Of a stretch of 64,000 nucleotides of DNA, positions 22,003-33,906 are shown in pieces. The notes below the pieces were generated by a model. The model had not been told where the DNA came from and made no database searches. It was given only the letters and a program-made list of their open reading frames with translations. Position numbers and translations under genes: made by a program. The DNA comes from Musa acuminata AAA Group (Eukaryota > Streptophyta > Magnoliopsida > Zingiberales > Musaceae): the NCBI RefSeq assembly GCF_036884655.1, contig NC_088355.1:22360501-22424500 (forward strand). Reading direction: 5' to 3'. Every line of letters begins with the position of its first letter. Position 1 is the stretch's first letter.

Positions 22003-23112
22003 GAGACAACCCTTACAGATCCTTTCTCTCCTCTCTTTACAACTCAAGACTTGAAGAACTGAAAAGAGGAGAACTTTTGGACTTTACACAAATTTGAGCT
22101 CTTAGAATCACTAAAAAGATCAAGAATTTGGTGTGGATCTATATCCCTTCAGTGCTGAATGGGTGGGGTATTTATAGGCCCCAACCCAATTCAAATTTGG
22201 AGCTCAAAACGATCAAATCCCGGAATTTCGGGATCAGGCGGTTGCACCTCTTGACTGGAGAGGTTGCACCGCCTGGCAGAGCTCGAAGACCGAGCTCAAG
22301 CGGTGCCACCTCTCTGTCAGGGAGGTTGCACCGCCCAGTCTTGCTCGAAGACTGAGCTCAGGCGGTGCCACCTCTCTGTCAGGGAGGTTGCAGCGCCCAG
22401 TCTAGCTCAAAGACTGAGCTCAGGCGGTGCCACCTCTCTGTCAGGGAGGTTGCACCGCCTAGTCTACCTCGAAGACTGAGCTGAGGCAATGCCACCTCCT
22501 GGCTAGGGAGGTTGCACCGCCTAGTCTCGCTGGGAGGCTTAGCCCAAGCGGTGCCACCTCCTGGCCTAGGCGGTTGCACCTCCTAGTGCAATCAGGGTCC
22601 GAATGGTTAGCTCCATTCGGCCCAATTTCAATCTTTTCAGGGGCCCAATTGCCCCAAGATTAAGCTAATGGGATCACCTCCCATTTTCCAACATAATCAA
22701 TGTGCTAACTACGATTAAATGTAAGACAGTTTCTGCAGCTTTGCTCCGATGCATCAATCGCTTCTTCCGGCGAGTTTCCGGCAAACTTCCGTCGATCATC
22801 CGATGAACCCTCGGTGATTCTTCTGCGGACTTTCGGCAAACTCCTGGACTTTGCGACGATCCACTTGGCGAGTTCCGACGAGCTTCGCTTGGCAAGCTTC
22901 TGGACTTCTCGGATCTGTTCTCACAGAACCTCCGACGACCGTCCGAACTTCCGTCGAACTCTCGAACTCCCAACGTGATCATGAACTTGACTCCGGCGCA
23001 ACTCCTGCTGCTTGTCTAACTTTTGTCCCAGTTAATCCTGCACACTTATCTCAACACATAGATTAGACAACAAATGACAATTGACTTCATCATCAAAATC
23101 CGAGATTCAACA
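22003..23112 (-). repeat. M1 5' LTR, distal segment
   Basis: Continues the LTR broken at 13329 (GAGAC duplicated, then AACCCTTACAGATCC). It holds the TATA word at 22169-22176, GC dyad units at about 22230-22590, and the U3 end AGATTCAACA at 23112. AGTCC follows, the target duplication of M1. Confidence 0.9.
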
Positions 23113-23346
23113 AGTCCTATTAGGAGTTGGTTTGAAGTCGGAGTCTTAAGTAAGAGTCCTATTATGAGTTAGGGTTTAGAAACCCTATAAATAGTCATGT
23201 ATTACACCTCTTTTCATAAGCAATAGATGAATCTTTTCTGCAGCCTTTGAGCAGCAACTTGGAGGGAGGAACCCCTATAGAGTTCCAAGGAGGCCGATCC
23301 CCTAAGAAGATCAACCCCAAGTTTAGAATCTACAAGGGTTCTACCA
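23113..23346 (+). repeat. G1 5' LTR, second segment
   Basis: Resumes at AGTCC after M1 and runs to GGGTTCTACCA (the usual end is CTAACA). TATAAATA is at 23186-23193. With 3323-3529 it forms an LTR of about 436 bp. It differs from the 3' LTR at about eight positions in 180 bp. Confidence 0.88.
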
Positions 23347-24678
23347 CCTGGTATCAGAGTAGCATTCTTGGCATCTCGCTGCCCTTCCACAGCCATCCAT
23401 CAACCCTCCACAACCACCTAAAGCAATTCCCATAATTGCTTAAGAGATCGTTGCCAAATTCCGCCGTCATCTCCACCACCACGGATCATCCTTTGATCTC
23501 CCCGTGAATTGCAACAGGTTCTGGTTTTCTACCTTACTGCTGCTACAATTTAGTTATCCTAATTTGAAAATCCCAAAAAAACTATTCCTATATTTCTGCA
23601 TAAACTTTTCGTCATAAAGTTTTCATCTCTATGATGAAAGATACATTACAGAATTCCAACCGTATAGCACCGTCTGTTTTATCTTGCTACTATATTTTTT
23701 CTGTCCAAATCTATACAAATTTTTTATGACATCTTTGACACTTCCTAATAGCAGATTTTCCTTTAGTTTTGTCAAAAAATCTCAATATAAACCATTGATA
23801 TTTTACATCTAATCTGCTATACTTGAAAATCTGCATTGTAAAATTTCAGCCACATAACACTGGTTTTTTTATCTTGATACTACGTTGTTTCTATCCAAAT
23901 CTCTATGTAATTTTTATGATAGCTTTGACACTTCTTAATAGTGGATTTCCCTTTGGTTTCATAAAAAAAAACTCAATATAAACTATTGATCTTTTACGTC
24001 CAATCTGCTATACCTAAAAATGTGTGCTGCAGAAAATTTCAGCTACATATTGTTGCCCTAACCCATCTATTTACAATCTTTTTTTAATAAAATTTCTTAT
24101 ACACTTCATAGATCATCTTGGCTTCCAACTAAGATTAATCTATTAAGAAATTCATCTCTAAAAATGATTTTATGTTGCTGTAAATTTTCATCATAACCCG
24201 TTGAAATTTTTCGACGAGAATCCTGCAATCGCAACTTGCACCAATTTCCTTGCTGTTATACTGCCAAAATTTTCTTGATTAAATTAGATATCCTTTCTGT
24301 CATATACACTGTAATTTTGCTATCAATTCCCTCATCAATTCTCTCAAGTTTTTGGTGGAAATTATGTCGAGAAACCGTTGTTTCTTCGACGATAATTCTA
24401 CTCTTACAAGACAGCACATACTTGCTGCAACTTTCACTAATTTCTATCAAACCTTTGCTACCATCTACCATAGATCCAAAACATTCATCCACAGCCCTAA
24501 AACTCTACCAAACCACACCCTCAAACTGAACCCAAAATAGCCACAAAACAATCCTAAACAATAGCCTACATCCATCAATCCACCAACCCTTTCGACCATC
24601 ACCTCTCTCAACCAATACATGCCTTTAACCCGATAACAAAAGAGAGATCTTAACATCACAGATTTGGCGGCATATACT
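23347..24678 (+). other. G1 PBS and untranslated leader
   Basis: TGGTATCAGAG at 23349-23359 is the primer-binding site. The following 1.3 kb is AT-rich and non-coding. About 23655-23845 and 23846-24040 are two diverged copies of one segment (shared words TCTTGCTACTA / TCTTGATACTA, TTTGACACTTCCTAATAG / TTTGACACTTCTTAATAG and CAATCTGCTATAC). G3 has the same doubled segment in its leader; G2 has a leader of only about 600 bp. Small ORFs here are spurious. Confidence 0.75.
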
Positions 24679-25436
24679 ATGGCATCTGAGGAAGTAATCA
24701 ATGCTAAATTTGAAGCCTTCAAGGTACGAATGGAGGATATGATTCGGACGCTCTTTACCGAACTCAGATTGGGTCGACCACTAAGCCCGAAGAAATCACA
24801 TCAAGGAGAGAGCTTTCCCCAATCGCACCAAGCCCGAAGATATGACTTCCAAGAGAGGGGAAGCTCTATGACCAACCCCAACTATCCATGCATGAGAGTG
24901 GACTTCCCTAGATGGGAAGAAGGAGACCCAATTTGTTGGATCTCGCGTGCGGAGCGATATTTTTAGTACCACAAAACCGCGGATGCATCTATGGTGAAAA
25001 TTGCAGCTATACACCTTGAAGGGGATGTCATACAGTGGTTTGATTGGTTTGAACACACTTATGGAGTCCTTTCATGGCGATAATTCAAAGAAGGACTGTT
25101 GATCCGCTTCAGACCAACGGATTACGAGAATATTGATGAACAACTAGCAAAGATCCGACAAACCTCCACCATTCAGGAGTACCAAACAAGGTTTGAAATG
25201 TTATCTAATCAAACTCATGATTGGTCACAAAAATAGCTATTGAGGACCTTCATTGAGGGCTTGAAGCCGGAGATACGAGGAGAAGTTAAAGCGCGACAAC
25301 CATATACGCTTATAGCAGCCATCTCTTTCGCACGACATCAAGAGGAGCAATTGAACCATGAAGCTCGGAGGACTAGGGTCGCTCCTCAACCAGTAATATT
25401 GAAGCCCTCAGCCCCCCCTACTATCGACCAAGTCGT
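24679..25436 (+). pseudogene. gag: G1 gag, broken
   Basis: The start ATG at 24679 gives MASEEVINAKFEAF. The gag core follows: VDFPRWEEGDPICWISRAE, a stop (TAG near 24964), KTADASMVKIAAIHLEGD, then further stops near 25081 and 25234, and FIEGLKPEIRGEVKARQPYT. It breaks at 25436, where P1 is inserted; the knuckle and protease continue at 61177. The lineage is a chromovirus gag (Retrotrans_gag type) that would form the particle shell. At least three stops make it dead. Confidence 0.88.
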
Positions 25437-27525
25437 TGTTGAATCTCTTATTTTGATGATGAAACTACTTGATATATGTTTATAATTTAATCTATGTTTT
25501 GAGTGACGTAGGATACCTCGATCAGGATGAGACAATTAAAGCAGGAAAATCATGTTGTGCCTGAGGAACATGTCAGAAGATTGGACGTCGGGCCGGTGGA
25601 TCGATCGACGTATCGATAGAAGGCTTTGGGCCGTGGACTTGGGCATCGGGGCAAGAAGAGCGGGTATTGTACTAAGGATATCGGAGTTGCGGAGTTAACT
25701 GGCCGATTGGGCAATAGGTCGCAGGAGAGGATGATGCCCCGAAGAATCGGACGAAGCGTCGAGGGACCAATGAAATGCAGGACAACTTGGTTAATTGCTT
25801 AGGATTAATTGTCTTGATCAAAGTTTTGTTTTAAGTGTGCAGGATTAACTACGATGAATATAAGACATGCAGCATGAGTTGCGCTGGAGTCAAGACAATG
25901 ATCACGTTGGGAGTTCGAGAGTTCGACGGAAGTTCGGACAATCGTCGGAGGTTTTGGGGGAACAAATCCGAGAAGTCCATAAGCTTGCCAAAGAAGCTCG
26001 TCGGAACTCGCCAAGTGGATCGTCGCAAGTCCAGGAGTTTGCCGGAAGTCCGCAGGAGCATCACCAAGGGTTCATCGGATGATCGACGGAAGTTCGCCGG
26101 AAGCTTGCCGGAAGAAGCGATTGATGCACCGAAATAAGTTGCAGTAAATGTCTTAGGAAATATCGTAATTAGCACAATGATTAAATTGGAAATGGGAGGT
26201 GATCCCATTAACTTAATCTTGGGGCAATTGGGCCCCTGAAAAACCCAATTTGGGTCGAATGGATCAACCCATTCGGACCTTGATTTCTGCCAAGCGGTTG
26301 AACCGCCCAAGGCAGGAGGTTGCATCGCCTGGGCTCAGTCTCCGAGCGAGACTGGGAGGTGCAACCGCCCCTGCCTGGCGGTGGCACCGCTTGGGCTCAG
26401 TCTCCGGGCGAGACTAGGCGGTGCAACCTCCCCTGACAGGAGGTGGCACCGCTTGAGCTCGGTCTTCGAGCTCTGGCAGGAGGTGCAACCACCTCAGTCA
26501 GGCGGTGGCACTGCCTGAGCTCGGTCTTTGAGCTCTGGCAGGAGGTGCAACCGCCCCTGACAAAGGTGGCACCGCCCAGAGGCTCAGTCTTCGAGCTCTA
26601 CCAGGCGGTGCAACCGCCTCAATCAGGAGGTGCTACCGCTTGATCCTGGAATTTCGGGAATTGACAGTTTTGAGCTCCAAATTTGAACTAGGTTGGGGCC
26701 TATAAATACCCCGCCCATTTAGCACTGGAAGGGCATGAACTTACATCGAAATCGTGATCTTGTTATGTGATTTTTAGAGCTCAAAATTGTTGTAAAGGCC
26801 AAAAGTTCTTCTCCCTCTTTTCTTCCATGTTATGAGCTTTAAAGAGAGGAGAGAAAATTCTGTAAGGGTTGTCTCCTAAGCCCGTCAAAAGGAGTGAAAC
26901 TGTAAAAGGGTGGTTGGCCTTCGCCTATTGAAGGAATGCCTCTAGTTGACGTCGGTGACCTTGTCGGTGGAGGAAGCCAAAAGTAGAGTAGGTCAAGATT
27001 GACCGAACCACTCTAAATCTCGGTTTGCATTTACTTTGAGCATATTATCTTTACTACAAACCTCCTCAAAAGCTTACTGCTTTCTGCGTATATACGATCG
27101 GGTTTCAAGCTTTGCACTTTCCAAATTGGCGTTTAGACGTATATCAGTTTTAGCGTACGATCATCATATTTCAGTTTGCGTTTACGCTTTGATTTCTATC
27201 ATAACTGCAAACTACCTTTATATCCTTGCTTAAACTGCAGTTCGCTTAATCAAGTGATTTACGAATCAGCATTTAGATGTAAATCAGTTTTTTCATATGA
27301 ATATCATATTTCAGTTTGCGCCTACTATTTGATTTTGATCATAACTACAAACTGCATTTATATCTTTGCTGCATCTCGCTTAAACAAAAGTTAAAGTGAT
27401 TTACGAATAAGCTTTCTTACCGAATTCACTTTTAACGAACGAACGCAGTTTTTATCCTAGAAGGTTTTCAGCTACACTAATTCACCCCCCCCCCCCCCCC
27501 CCTCTTAGTGCTCTTGATCCTAACA
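25437..27525 (+). repeat. P1 5' LTR (2089 bp)
   Basis: TGTTGAATCTCTTATTTTGATG to CTTGATCCTAACA. Has the 400-bp U3 block shared with M2 (about 25480-25840), GC dyad array about 26285-26640, TATAAATA at 26701-26708, a very worn 18-bp array (about 27070-27420) and a run of 18 C at 27485-27502. Confidence 0.92.
26701..26708 (+). promoter_or_regulatory. TATA box of P1 5' LTR
   Basis: TATAAATA in GGGGCCTATAAATACCCC, about 60 bp downstream of the last GC dyad unit. Confidence 0.75.
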
Positions 27526-27527
27526 AT

Positions 27528-27540
27528 TGGTGTCAGAGCC
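27528..27540 (+). promoter_or_regulatory. P1 primer-binding site, variant
   Basis: TGGTGTCAGAGCC, two bases inside the LTR. It differs from the usual TGGTATCAGAGCC at one base and otherwise matches the initiator Met-tRNA end. Confidence 0.8.
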
Positions 27541-27585
27541 CAGTATTTCTTATTTCGGATTTACACCCGAGAGAAATAGCTCTTC

Positions 27586-28528
27586 ATGGCTTTCAAGAGG
27601 GCTTATCGGTTGTTCGTCCACCGTTGTTTAACGGATTGGACTACACTTATTGGAAAACTCGAATGAGAGTTTTCTTGATTTCTATGAATTTGGATTTATG
27701 GAATATTGTTGAAAACGATTTTCAACTTCCCTCTAAACCGATGAACGAATGGTCGGTTTTAGAGAAGAAGTATTTTTCTTTAAACGCAAAGGCTATGAAT
27801 GCCTTGTTTTGTGCACTTGACAAAAATGAATTTAATCGATTTCGATGTGTGATTCGACTTTTGATATTTGGAGAACTGTTGAGGTCACTCATGAAGGCAC
27901 TAGCCAAGTGAAAGAGTCCAAAATCAACATTCTCGTGCATTCTTACGAACTTTTTCGAATGAAGCCGAGCGAAACCATTGTTGAAATGTACACCCATTTC
28001 ACGAATGTCGTCAATGGTTTAAAAACTCTTGGCAAATGTGTCTCAAATTTTAAACTTGTTAGTAAAGTTTTACGATCACTTTCTAAAGCTTGGGAATCAA
28101 AAGTAACGGCAATACAGGAAACAAAAGATTTAAATATTTTTCCCCTTGAAGAACTTATCGGTTCATTAATGACATATGAAATGGTGCACAATGCACATGA
28201 TGAACATGATGAACAAAATCACCTTCCAAAGAACAAGAAGGATTTGGGCCATAGAACATTTGAAGACCACTCGAGCATAAGCTCAAGTGATGGTGAACAA
28301 GAACTACTCACTAAGAAATTTAAAAAATTAATGAAACGAGAATTAAAGAACAAAAAGAATGGAACTACTTGCCTTGAATGCAAGAAGAAGAATATAAAGT
28401 GGGATGAGTCAAGCTCCTCCTACGAAGACGAGGTGAAAATCAAGAAAGGCGAGGTGGCAAATTACGCCTTAACGACATTCAATGATGAGGTAATCAAAAC
28501 CCCCTTAATTTATTTCGAAACTACATGA
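27586..28528 (+). pseudogene. gag: P1 gag, frameshifted, no pol downstream
   Basis: The ATG at 27586 corresponds to the M2 gag start, but a one-base loss a few codons later shifts the frame. The usable frame 27624-27840 reads FNGLDYTYWKTRMRVFLIS and KAMNALFCALDKNEFNRF. Another one-base loss near 27840 moves coding to the frame 27845-28528 (TFDIWRTVEVTHEGTSQVKE, EELIGSLMTYEMVHNAHD). The C-terminus reads TTCLECKKKNIKWDESS, a trace of the CCHC knuckle with only its first two Cys. It ends at 28528 with no protease following. Same architecture as M2 gag but older. Confidence 0.88.
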
Positions 28529-31311
28529 TACTCTTCCTAATGCATTTTTTTTTTTTTAGTATAGAATTAATTTTCTTGAAAATTACAAGTTTAAAAAAAA
28601 ATATGATGAAAATGCAAAATTTATTATCATGCTAGTAGTTTTGAAAATTATCATGAAAAATACATATTTTATGATAAACAAACAAAATGATTTTTATTGA
28701 AAATATGAAATCATGCTTGATGATATAATGATGTTTTGATACTGTGATTTTATTCTATGCATGAGATTTTAAAAATCGTGTTTATTGGTTTTATAATTAT
28801 GGATGATGAATCTTACGATTTTCGATTTTCACGGTAATGAAAGTGCCTTATTGATCTTTGTCGTAATAAAACTTGCACTTTCGATTTTAAAACATGCTAC
28901 ATGTTTGGCATAGATGAAATAAAATCATATGAATTAAAACAACTAAAAAGAGAAAAGTATTTTTCTTGAAAATTTATTTTTCTCTACCTTATTGACTTTT
29001 TCACTAAGCGATCAATAAAATTATCTATGCCATTTTTGAATCTCTTGAAAGTAATGTTGAGATTTTGATAATTTGAATTTAATTGGTTTTATTGAAACCA
29101 TGATCTTAATTTCTCATGATTTATAACTTGAAATCATTTATGAATCAAGATCTCCTACTTTGTGTTCTTATTAAAATTTATCGAAATGAATCGTGATTTC
29201 TTGGAATTATAACTTGAGAATTCTTTTTATAAATCAAAATAACTTACTATGATTCTTTCTTTTTGCTATTTGAGTTATCTAAAAAGAATCATAATATGTC
29301 TCTTAATATTCATAATTTGTCTACATGATTTGTAAATCTCATTACCAATTCTTCTTGATATTCCTTATGTGATGATATGAATACACGAAATATTCATTAA
29401 TTTATTTTGATGTATACAAATGAAAAGTTATGATCATGCATGGTAGGATATAATTTGACAAAATTGATACCATCATGATATGAAACATTTATGATTTTCA
29501 ATGATGCATGCAATACTTGAGCTTTTTAATTATGATGTGGTGCATTGCATATGATGTAAATCATGATTTAAAATGCTATGAGTTGTTACTAAAATGATGA
29601 ATGTTTGGTATAATGATCAAAATATTGATAAATAGTTAAAAATTTAAGTATCATGTATGATATGCTCATAATATTGATTGATTTATTTAGTATCATGCAT
29701 GAATGAAATATAAGGTTTTTGAAATTGTGCATGTTCGAATTTGAAAATATAATGATGCACAAATAAGATTGAAACCTACCTTTGTCATGATTTGGAAATT
29801 AATGTAAAGGGTCTTCCCTTCTTTTTGCAAATGACATAGGGGGAGAAAGAGTTGCTAATGTGCATATCTCAAAGAGAAAATTGCTAGCTTGCGTGTCTTA
29901 AAATGTTGAAACTTTTTTGCTAGCTTGTATATTGTAAACTTGCTATCGTACTACCATGATGATGAGCATGTCTTATCTTCGTGATTGTATTTTAAAAACT
30001 ATGGTAAAAATATGTCCAAATGATTGAACTTGTTAAAATTAATTTTTGAACTTTCTTGATTGAATGATCAAATCACTCGACTGCCATGATGATTTTACAC
30101 AATTACATGCCCTAATAACAGGTTAGAAATTATGTGCTTTGGATACAAAAATTTTCATGATAATAAGCATGTTTTGTCCTCATGATTGTATTTGAAAATC
30201 AATAGCATAGCCTTGTCCGAATGCATGAAAGTGTTAATTTCATTTTTGGATTCTCTTAACTATTGGTATCCTAACAATTGGATTTTCGAATTATCCTCTT
30301 CCAGACTTAATAAGCATATGTCATATCAAGTTTAATTCATATCATTGATTTTTGACATATGGAATCAACTAGCAAATACATCTCTCATACACTTATCATG
30401 TGAACAATATTTTGTTTTGAGAAATGGATTTGATGAAATGATTCCTGCTTATAAATTCCTTCTTGAAAAAGGAAGTCATTTTTACGTACAAGGATTTGAT
30501 TTACATACATATCTTGATACTTGTAAAAATGAAGTGTGCTTTAATATCTTATCGATTTTCACTTCATTCGAGTAAGCTTAGAAATAGCTTTCCTCCATGC
30601 AAAAAGAAAATAACAATTAAAATGGAAGAAGTTTTCAAAGCTATCTCTATGTCATGTTTTCCTTGAGATGTTTGAATATTTGGTATCTTATCACTCTTTG
30701 TTGAAAAATGACATGAACCTGCTAATGGCATCGCACTTATATTTAAATTTTGCTTATATCGTTCTCCTTTTTGTTGACGACAAAAAGAGAGAAATATATG
30801 AATTGATGCTATGATTGCCATATTTGCTCGATGCCATGGTTGCATTATAATAATATATCAAGAACTAGCATCGCAACTTTACTTATTGATATCTTGCCAT
30901 GTGATGAAATGCTACAATTGATAAACACTTGAAATGTTTGCATTATGATATCAAAAGCTTACATCACAATTTTACATGTTGATATTTGATAATAGCAAAG
31001 TTGCATGATGATAAAACTTGATATTATGTTTTTCATGTAATGAGTTAAACCAATATCACAAACGCTTGATTGTGGTACTTCTACTTTTTGTTGATGACAA
31101 AGGGGGAAAAGTATGATGTTATGCATAAGTTTATGCATAAGTTCATGATGACGTGTTGTAAGTATTCATGATGAATATTGCAATAACTTGAATTCAGTTT
31201 GAATTCAAGGTTCTATCAATATGGCATATTGATAGGGAGAATTTGTTTAAACTCCGGGAGTTAAGTTTAACTCTGTCATCAAGTGGTTGTCATCATAAAA
31301 AAGGGGGAGAT
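28529..31311 (+). other. P1 long AT-rich non-coding tract with PPT
   Basis: 2.8 kb, alignable by eye with the M2 tract: the word AATTAATTTTCTTGAAAATT near its start, and GAATTCAAGGTTCTATCAATATGGCATATTG split across its end. PPT-like words occur near 29835 (AGGGGGAGAAAG) and 31100 (AAAGGGGGAAAAG), and the true PPT AAAAAAGGGGGAGAT ends at the LTR (31312). A palindrome-like GGAGTTAAGTTTAACTCT is at 31257-31274. The ORF at 30345-30575 is not supported as a gene. Confidence 0.82.
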
Positions 31312-32003
31312 TATTGAATCTCGTATTTTGATGATGAAACTACTTGATATATGTTTATGATTTAATCTGCATTTTGAGTGACGTAGAATGCCTCGATCAG
31401 GATGAGATAATTAAAGCAGGAAAATCATGTTGTGCCGGAGGAACATGTCAGAAGATTGGACGTCGGGCCGGTGGATCAGTTGACGTATCGACAGAAGGCT
31501 TCAGGCCGTGGACTCGGGCGTCGGGCCAAGAAGAGTGGGTATTGTGCCAAGGATATCGGAGTTGTGGAATCAACTGGCCGATTGGGCAATAGGCCGTAGG
31601 AGAGGATGATGCGGCGAAGAATCGGACGAAGCGTCGAGGGACCAATGATATGCCGGACAACTTGGTTAATTGCTTAGGATTAATTGTCTTGATCAAAGTT
31701 TTGTTTTAAGTGTGCAGGATTAACTATGATGAATGTAAGACATGCCGCAGGAGTTGCGCCGGAGTCAAGACAATGATCACGTTGGGAGTTCGAGAGTTCG
31801 ACGGAAGTTCGGACAGTCGTCGGAGGTTCTGGGGGAACAAATCCGAGAAGTCCATAAGCTTGCCAAAGAAGCTAGTCGGAACTCGCCAAGTGGATCGTCG
31901 CAAGTCCAGGAGTTTACCGGAAGTCCGTAGGAGCATCACCGAGGGATCATCGGATGATCGACGGAAGTTCGCCGGAAGCTCGCCGGAAGAAGCGATTGAC
32001 GCA
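31312..32003 (+). repeat. P1 3' LTR, first segment
   Basis: Starts TATTGAATCTCG (TG changed to TA) right after the PPT. Runs through the 400-bp U3 block to GAAGCGATTGACGCA, where G2 is inserted; ACGCA at 31999-32003 is the target duplication. Confidence 0.9.
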
Positions 32004-32432
32004 TGTTAGGACTCTAGCTAGGAGAGTCCTAATTGAGAGGGACATTCTATTAGGACTCTAGCTAGAAGAGTCCTAATTGAGAGGGACACTCTGTTAGGAC
32101 TCTAACTAGAATAGTCCTAATTGAGAGAGACATTCTATTAGGAGAGTTTTTCTTAGAGAAGAATTAGGAGTTGTAAGGGAATAGAAGTCTTGAGTATGAG
32201 TCATATTAGGAGTTGGTTAGAAGTAAGAGTCTTAAGTAAGAGTCCTATTAGGAGTTAGGGTTTAGAAGCCCTATAAATAGCCATGTATTCCTTCTCTTTT
32301 GTTAAGCAATAGATCAATCTTTTCTGCAGCCTTTGAGCAGCAACTTGGAGGGAGGAACCCCTATAGAGTTCCAAGGAGGCCGATCCCCTAAAGAGCTCAA
32401 CCCCAAGGTTAGAATCTGTAAGGGTTCTAACA
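32004..32432 (+). repeat. G2 5' LTR (429 bp)
   Basis: TGTTAGGACTCTAGC to GGGTTCTAACA. The first 140 bp hold three tandem copies of a module of about 45 bp, each with an 8-bp inverted repeat AGGACTCT ... AGAGTCCT (one copy changed). TATAAATA is at 32274-32281. Confidence 0.93.
32274..32281 (+). promoter_or_regulatory. TATA box of G2 5' LTR
   Basis: TATAAATA in GAAGCCCTATAAATAGCCATG. The same context is found in the LTRs of G1 and G3. Confidence 0.7.
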
Positions 32433-33033
32433 CCTGGTATCAGAGCAGTGTTCTTGGCATCTCGCTGCCCTTCCATTGCCATCCATCAACCCTCCACAGC
32501 CGCCCAAAGCAATTCCCACAATTGCTTAAAAGATCGTTGCCAAATTCCACCGTCATCTCCACCACCGCAGATCATCCTTTGATCTCCCTGTGAATTGCAA
32601 TAGGTTCTGGTTTCCTACCTTACTGCTGCTGCAATTTAGTTATCCATATTTGAAAATCCAAAAAAAAAAAAAAAAAAATTTCGTTCCTATATTGCTGCAA
32701 ATTTCATCGTAAGTTGCTGAAATTTTTCAACGAGAATTCTGCTATCGCAACTTACACCAATTTTCTTGCTGTTACTGCCGAAATTTTCTTGATTAAATTG
32801 GACATCCTTGCTATCATATAAACTGAGATATTGTTGTCAATTCCCTCCTCAAATCTCTCAAATTTTTTGAGGAGATTTCGTCGAGAAACCGCTGTTTCTT
32901 CGACGTTAATTCTGCTCTTACAAGACAACACAATTCTGCAGCAAACTTTCACTGATTTCTATCAAACCCATACATGCCTTTAACCCGTCAACAAAAGAGA
33001 GATCTTAACATCACAGATTTGGAGTCATATACT
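32433..33033 (+). other. G2 PBS and leader
   Basis: TGGTATCAGAGC at 32435-32446 is the Met-tRNA primer site. The leader contains a run of A near 32660-32677 and no coding sequence. It lacks the doubled 190-bp segment present in G1 and G3. Confidence 0.8.
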
Positions 33034-33906
33034 ATGGCATCTGAGGACGCAATCAATGCTAAATTTGAAGCCTTTGAGGCATGAATGGAGGATAAGATTC
33101 GGACTCTCCTTACCGAATTCAGTTTGGGCCGACCACCAAGCCCGAAGAAATCACATCAAGGAGAGAGCTCTAATCAATCAAATCATGCCCAAAGAGATGA
33201 CTTCCATGAGAGGGGAGGTTCTATGACTGACCCCAACTATTCGCGCATGAGAGTGGACTTCCCTAGATGGGACGAAGGAGACCCAATTGGTTGGATCTCG
33301 CGCGCGGAGCGATATTTTCGGTACCATAAAACTGCGGATGCATCCATGGTGGAAATTGCAGCTATACATCTGGAAGGGGATGCCATACAATGGTTTGACT
33401 AGTTTGAACACACTTATGGAGCCCTTTCATGGCGATAATTCAAAAAAGGACTACTGATCCGCTTCGGACCAACTTATTATGAGAACATTGACAGACAACT
33501 AGCAAAGATCCGACAAACCTCCACCATTCAGGAGTACCAAACCAGGTTTGAAAGGTTATCTAATCAAACTCGTGATTGGTCTAAAAAACAGTTATTGAGG
33601 ACTTTTATTGAGGGCTTAAAGCCGGAGATCCGGGGAGAAGTTAAGGCACGACAACCATACACGCTTATGGCAGCCATCTCTTTCGCACGACTTCAAGAGG
33701 AGCGATTGAACCATGAAGCCCGGAGGACAAGGATCACTCCACGACCTACAATACTAAAGCCCTCAGCCCTCCCTACTATCAATTGAGTCCCTGCACCGAA
33801 AAGGATAACAAGAGAAGAACTTCGAGAGCGATCTGCGAAAGGGTTATGTTGGTATTGCGACGAGCCGTGGAGCCGCGAGCATCGCTGTAAAAAATGTAGA
33901 CTTCTT
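33034..33906 (+). pseudogene. gag: G2 gag with CCHC knuckle, four stops
   Basis: Starts MASEDAINAKFEAFEA at 33034. Stops are at 33082 (Arg codon to TGA), near 33403 (Trp to TAG), near 33437 (to TAA) and 33784 (to TGA). Visible core: VDFPRWDEGDPIGWISRAE, ADASMVEIAAIHLEGDAIQW, FIEGLKPEIRGEVKARQPYT. The nucleocapsid knuckle at 33847-33888 reads [14 protein letters not shown], a CX2CX7HXC form. The frame then runs straight into the protease frame at 33907, so gag and pol were one polyprotein. Confidence 0.88.

Larger units (their letters stand above)
3530..23112 (-). mobile_element. M1: full-structure Sirevirus (Ty1/copia) inserted in G1 LTR
   Basis: On the minus strand: 5' LTR 23112-22003 and 13329-12302 (split by M2), PBS 12300-12289, gag 12250-10666, PR/INT 10665-9392, RT 9340-8591 and 7406-7330 (split by solo LTR S1), RNase H to 6442, 3' non-coding 6441-5607, and 3' LTR 5606-3530. 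Direct repeats AGTCC flank it (3525-3529, 23113-23117). The PR-INT-RT order is copia-type; the 2-kb LTR and multiple polypurine motifs are Sirevirus traits. Stops, frameshifts and a damaged RT active site show it is inactive. Confidence 0.92.

Noticed and set aside
24236..24540. ORFs of 60-100 residues in the G1 leader (and 56820-57127 in the G3 leader)
   Set aside because: They lie upstream of gag, exist on both strands, and differ between copies; no domain is recognisable.
30345..30575. 76-residue ORF in the P1 non-coding tract, considered as an env-like or extra gene
   Set aside because: No hydrophobic signal or membrane segment of note. The homologous tracts in M2, M1 and M3 do not keep a frame, so it is chance.
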